From Chitinivorax tropicus (GTDB lineage: Bacteria > Pseudomonadota > Gammaproteobacteria > Burkholderiales > SCOH01): DNA of 32,999 nucleotides. Below are positions 29,329 through 32,999 of the stretch, piece by piece. The position numbers and the translations under genes were made by a program. Position 1 is the first letter of the stretch; each line of letters begins with the position of its first letter. The stretch covers positions 1-32,999 of the forward strand of contig NZ_JACHHY010000032.1 of the NCBI RefSeq assembly GCF_014202905.1. The letters run 5' to 3'. The notes below the pieces were generated by a model. The model was not told the DNA's origin. It saw only the letters and a list, made by a program, of their open reading frames with translations, and ran no database searches.

Positions 29329-29556
29329 ATGAGCACCAGTTGTTTTGATCGACCCGGCGAAATCTTCATCGCGCTGATCAACCACGAAGAGCAGTATTCA
29401 CTCTGGCCACATTGGAAGGACATTCCTGGCGGCTGGCGTGCCGTCGAAGGTGTGCAAGGCGACAAAGAAACCGTTCTGGCCTACATCGAGCAGCATTGGA
29501 CCGATATGCGCCCGCGCTCCCTGCGCGAATGGGAAGCCGCACAGACCGGGAACTGA
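29329..29556 (+). CDS. MbtH-like NRPS chaperone
   Basis: A 75-residue protein from ATG 29329 (AGGAGA upstream); the frame is open further but without a site. It has the whole MbtH signature: INHEEQYSLWP, PGGW, an ending WTDMRPRSLREW. MbtH proteins bind NRPS adenylation domains and are needed for their folding or activity, so at least one adenylation domain in the downstream synthetase should depend on it. Its stop is 3 bp before the thioesterase ATG. Confidence 0.96.
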   Translation: MSTSCFDRPGEIFIALINHEEQYSLWPHWKDIPGGWRAVEGVQGDKETVLAYIEQHWTDMRPRSLREWEAAQTGN

Positions 29557-29559
29557 AGC

Positions 29560-30288
29560 ATGGCCCGCGCATTGACCCTGTTGGCCCTGCCCTGCGCAGG
29601 CGCCAGTGCCGCCATGTATCTGCGCTGGCGCCAAGCCCTGCCCGATTGGGTCACATTGCGCCCGGTCGAGTTGCCAGGGCGGGGCACCCGTTTGGATGAG
29701 CCATTTGCAACCCGTTTTGATCAGCTGGTCGCGCAGCTGGCCGGCGAGCTGGCTGACGAATTCCAGCGCCCCTACGTCCTGCTCGGCCATAGCATGGGCG
29801 CCCAGCTGGCCTATGGCCTGAGTCGGCACCAGCTGTCAGTTGGCGGCCCGATGCCACTGGCGATGTTTGTCCTGGGCAGCCCCGCACCATCCATGCCAGA
29901 CCCGCGTCGTTTCCAGCCATGTGATCGCGCCAGCCTGATTGCGGATATGCGCGAACAAGGCGGCACGCCAGAGGCCGTCTTTGCCCACCCCGAATTGCTG
30001 GAAATGAGCCTGACCACGCTGGCTGCCGATTACACCATCTGCGACAGCATTCATTTTGCAGCCCCGCTACGCCTGCCCTTGCCAGTCCATGTATTGGCGG
30101 GTCGGCAGGATGGCATCAGCGCCGAGCGCATGCATGCCTGGCAACGGGAGACTGGCGGCACCTTCACCTTGGACTGGTTCGATGGCGGCCATTTTTTCTT
30201 TCAAGACCAGACCGCACCTGTAATGGCCTGCCTGAATCGTTTGCTGGCGCATTGCCGGCACGCACCACACCTTACTCAACCGGCCTAA
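29560..30288 (+). CDS. Type II thioesterase, NRPS proofreading
   Basis: A 242-residue alpha/beta hydrolase. LPCAGASAAMYLRWRQALP and LPGRGTRLDEP are typical of the type II thioesterases. The triad is visible: Ser78 in GHSMGA, Asp184 in AGRQDGI, His211 in DGGHFFF. Such enzymes remove mis-loaded acyl groups from carrier domains and keep the assembly line running. It starts 3 bp after mbtH and ends 30 bp before the NRPS, in the same operon. Confidence 0.95.
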   Translation: MARALTLLALPCAGASAAMYLRWRQALPDWVTLRPVELPGRGTRLDEPFATRFDQLVAQLAGELADEFQRPYVLLGHSMGAQLAYGLSRHQLSVGGPMPLAMFVLGSPAPSMPDPRRFQPCDRASLIADMREQGGTPEAVFAHPELLEMSLTTLAADYTICDSIHFAAPLRLPLPVHVLAGRQDGISAERMHAWQRETGGTFTLDWFDGGHFFFQDQTAPVMACLNRLLAHCRHAPHLTQPA

Positions 30289-30318
30289 GCCGGCCTTCGA
30301 TCGATGCGAGCACCAGAT

Positions 30319-32999
30319 ATGAGCCACCCCGAAAATTTTGTTTGCCACTTGCGCCATCTTGCAGCAGCCCGTCCGCAGGACACCGCACTCGTCATCGTGC
30401 GTGAACAACATGGCCAGCCGGATGAGCTGGTATTGGACTATGCCACCTTGGACATGCGGGTGCGCCAACTGGCCGCCCGCCTGCAGGCCTTTCCACGGGG
30501 CGAGCGCGTGCTGCTGGCCATGGACAACGACGAACATTATGTGATCAGCTTCTTCGCCTGCCTCTACGCTGGGCTGATCGCCGTACCGGTGTGCCCGCCA
30601 GAATCCACCCGGCAGCCCCATCTGGCGCGCCTGATCGGCATCATCGATGATGCTGCAGCCTGCTGCGTACTGACCACCCGTCCGATCCTACCGTTGATCG
30701 AAGCCGTCGCAGACCGCTCATCCGGCCTGACCATATGGCTGGCCGATGAGGCTGTGGATGCAGGCCCCTGGGCAGCCTCCAGCCCCGCACCAACAGACAT
30801 CGCCTTCTTGCAATATACGTCCGGCTCCACCTCCACCCCGAAGGGTGTGATGGTCAGCCATGCCAATCTGATGGCCAATGAACGTGCCATCGAAGAAGGC
30901 TTTTCCGTCGCATCCGACGATGTTTTCGTGTCCTGGCTGCCCCTGTTCCATGATATGGGCTTGATCGGCGGGCTGCTGCAAGCTATCCATCGTGGGTGCA
31001 AATGCGTGTTGATGTCACCTCGCTTCTTTCTGGAGCGGCCCATACGCTGGCTCCAAACCATCAGCAGACATCGCGCTACCATCAGCGGTGGCCCGGACTT
31101 TTCCTATCGCATGTGCCTGGAGCGTATCCCGAAGGACAAGTTGGAAACACTGGATCTGTCCTGCTGGCGCGTTGCCTTCTCGGGTGCCGAGCCGATACGC
31201 CACGACACCCTGCAGGAGTTCATCACCCACTTTGCACCTGCAGGTCTGGATGCCCAAGCGGTCTACCCGTGCTACGGTCTGGCAGAAGCCACATTGTTTG
31301 TCAGTGGTGGTGTGCGTGGCAGCGGCCTGCTGGCCCCTGCCCTGTCTCGCCGTGGTTTGGCCCAAGGCCAGGCCCGCCCGGCCATGGATGATGAAGAAAG
31401 CCTTGCCCTGGTGGCCTGCGGACGGGTTCCCAGCCTCCATCAGGTGGCCATTGTCGATGCCTCCACATTTGAAACTCTTCCCGACGGCTTCAGTGGCGAA
31501 ATCTGGGCCAGCGGGCCGAGCATTGCCAGCGGTTATTGGCGCAATGCCGAGGCAACCCAAGCCACCTTTGTCGAAAAGGAGGGGCAGCGTTGGTTACGCA
31601 CAGGCGATCTGGGCTTCTGGCGTGACGGCCAGTTGTATATCAACGGTCGCCTGAAAGACCTCATCATCATTCGTGGGCACAATCTTTACCCGCAGGATAT
31701 CGAACGACATATCGAGGAGCAGATCGAAGCTGTCCGTGCAGGCCGGGTCGCCGCCTTCGCCGTACGCGGCCCACAAGGCGAGGGTATTGGCATCGCAGCC
31801 GAAATTTCGCGCGGCATGCAGAAACTGGTTTCCCCCGCCACCCTGGTCGAAGCCCTGAGCGTGTGCGTCAGCGAGCTATGTGGCGAGCCATTGTCGGTTG
31901 TGGCCCTGCTCAATCCCGGCGCATTGCCGAAAACCTCCAGTGGCAAACTGCAACGCCACGCGTGCGCAACAGGCTGGGAGAGCGGCAGCCTCGACAGCTA
32001 CGCCATCTATGCCTTTGGCCAGCTGCAGAGTGGCGCCCACATGGCAGATGCTTCTGGATCAGCACCGCCCCTACACGGCACGTCAGCCGAACTGGCTGCA
32101 TTGTGGCGTGCCACATTGCGCTTACCTGAACAACATGTCTTGCACGCAGACAGCCATTTCTTTGCCAGCGGCGGCAATTCATTGGCCATGGTGCAGCTGG
32201 CCGCCCGCCTGCGTCAGCATTGGCAGATTGTCCCCACGCTGGCGCAGCTCTTCGAGCATCCACGCCTAGCCGACATGGCCAATTGGTTGGAACACTACCG
32301 CCAGAGTGCCCCAGCTTGCAGTGCTGACACCATCCCGGCACGTTCAGCCGACTGGGCCATTGATTGCCCTGCCTCGCCAGCCCAGCAACGCCAATATTTT
32401 CTGTGGCAATACCAGCCTGACAGCAGCGCCTACCACATCGCGGCAGCGCGACGCCTGATTGGGCCGCTCGATATCCCAGCCTTGCAATCTGCATTCGACC
32501 ACCTCGTCACCCGCCACGAATCACTGCGCACCGTATTCCGCACCGCCGAGGATGGGACGCTGTGGCAGCAGGTGCAGTCGCAGACCGCCTTTGCCGTCGC
32601 CCTGCATGATCTGCGCACGCTCGATGCCGCCGACCGGCAGGCACGCTGTCAGCAGCTGACCACCGCGCTCCAGCACACACCCTTCGATCTCGCCCATGGC
32701 CCGCTGCTGCGGGTCGGTCTGCTTCGTGAGACCGACGAGACGGCGCTGCTCGTGGTGGTCATGCATCACATCGTTTCCGATGGCTGGTCGATGCGTTTGA
32801 TCGTCGAGGCGTTCGTCACGGCCTATCAGGCGGCGGTGGCCGGACAGCCGGTGGCGTGGCCGCCCTTGCCCATCCAGTATGCCGATTATGCGCTCTGGCA
32901 GCGTCAGTGGTTGGAGGCCGGGGAGCGGCAGCGGCAGCTCGACTACTGGTGTGGGGTGTTGGGGACGACGCAGCCGGTGTTGCAGTTGCCGACCGATCG
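30319..32999 (+). CDS. NRPS, N-terminal part: fatty-acyl-AMP ligase - carrier - condensation (open at right edge)
   Basis: From ATG 30319 the frame is open for 893 codons to the edge. Domains in order: (1) fatty-acyl-AMP ligase (about 1-560) with YTSGSTSTPKG (166-176), LFHDMGLIGG (209-218), RTGDLGF (427-433), then GRLKDLIIIRGHNLYPQDIE and catalytic-loop Lys543 region; (2) carrier domain (about 575-650) with GGNSL, Ser621 being the phosphopantetheine site; (3) condensation domain starting ASPAQQRQYFL (685), with HHIVSDG (816-822). This is the loading architecture of PvdL and of lipopeptide siderophores such as cupriachelin: a fatty acid is activated, loaded and passed to the first amino acid. 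No adenylation domain is inside the window. The 3' part has a changed codon use from about 32.5 kb. Confidence 0.95.
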   Translation, partial: MSHPENFVCHLRHLAAARPQDTALVIVREQHGQPDELVLDYATLDMRVRQLAARLQAFPRGERVLLAMDNDEHYVISFFACLYAGLIAVPVCPPESTRQPHLARLIGIIDDAAACCVLTTRPILPLIEAVADRSSGLTIWLADEAVDAGPWAASSPAPTDIAFLQYTSGSTSTPKGVMVSHANLMANERAIEEGFSVASDDVFVSWLPLFHDMGLIGGLLQAIHRGCKCVLMSPRFFLERPIRWLQTISRHRATISGGPDFSYRMCLERIPKDKLETLDLSCWRVAFSGAEPIRHDTLQEFITHFAPAGLDAQAVYPCYGLAEATLFVSGGVRGSGLLAPALSRRGLAQGQARPAMDDEESLALVACGRVPSLHQVAIVDASTFETLPDGFSGEIWASGPSIASGYWRNAEATQATFVEKEGQRWLRTGDLGFWRDGQLYINGRLKDLIIIRGHNLYPQDIERHIEEQIEAVRAGRVAAFAVRGPQGEGIGIAAEISRGMQKLVSPATLVEALSVCVSELCGEPLSVVALLNPGALPKTSSGKLQRHACATGWESGSLDSYAIYAFGQLQSGAHMADASGSAPPLHGTSAELAALWRATLRLPEQHVLHADSHFFASGGNSLAMVQLAARLRQHWQIVPTLAQLFEHPRLADMANWLEHYRQSAPACSADTIPARSADWAIDCPASPAQQRQYFLWQYQPDSSAYHIAAARRLIGPLDIPALQSAFDHLVTRHESLRTVFRTAEDGTLWQQVQSQTAFAVALHDLRTLDAADRQARCQQLTTALQHTPFDLAHGPLLRVGLLRETDETALLVVVMHHIVSDGWSMRLIVEAFVTAYQAAVAGQPVAWPPLPIQYADYALWQRQWLEAGERQRQLDYWCGVLGTTQPVLQLPTD

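Overview
The window looks like chromosomal DNA of a free-living betaproteobacterium, possibly Neisseriales-like (Chromobacterium, Chitinimonas or Chitinivorax type). This is inferred from moderately high GC, aerobic HemF, a betaproteobacterial-style gltBD, and protein sequences that resemble Pseudomonas/Burkholderia siderophore genes. Every gene over about 60 codons that I trust is intact, except at the two window edges. I see no insertion sequence, prophage, CRISPR array, tRNA or rRNA.

Layout. (1) 0-5 kb: a mixed housekeeping and regulatory stretch with the edge of an unknown gene, a YgeA-type amino-acid racemase, a receiver-EAL protein, a DUF1857 protein plus a tiny basic protein whose reading frame runs through its own terminator, and a lipoprotein alpha/beta hydrolase. 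(2) 4.4-10.1 kb: a complete 5-oxoproline (pyroglutamate) salvage unit. A divergent MarR-like regulator faces pxpB-pxpC-pxpA, the DUF969/DUF979 membrane pair and pyroglutamyl peptidase, closed by a strong terminator. Peptidase, transporter and ATP-dependent 5-oxoprolinase together would take N-terminal pyroglutamate or external 5-oxoproline to glutamate. (3) 10.1-15.8 kb: a 0.75-kb gene-free stretch with two perfect palindromes, a GNAT acetyltransferase, a receiver protein with an unrecognised output region, xseA, and exbB-exbD. (4) 15.8-22.8 kb: gltBD (glutamate synthase) behind a textbook sigma-54 promoter, then hemF. (5) 23-33 kb: the left part of a siderophore locus.

The siderophore locus is the most exciting part. 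It has a FecI/PvdS-like ECF sigma factor with a Fur box directly upstream, a 64-residue protein that is only the sigma-binding (DUF4880) domain of a FecR regulator, a PvdE-like exporter, an IucB/PvdY-like acetyltransferase, an ornithine N-hydroxylase, an MbtH protein, a type II thioesterase, and an NRPS that begins with a fatty-acyl-AMP ligase, a carrier domain and a condensation domain and runs off the right edge. Three intergenic sites match 5'-TAAAC-N16-CGTC exactly: two diverge between exporter and acetyltransferase, and one precedes mbtH. This spacing is that of the PvdS iron-starvation promoter. The simplest model is iron starvation -> Fur release -> ECF sigma -> these three promoters -> an acylated, N-acetyl-N-hydroxyornithine-containing lipopeptide siderophore. 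The product itself cannot be predicted because no adenylation domain for an amino acid lies inside the window.
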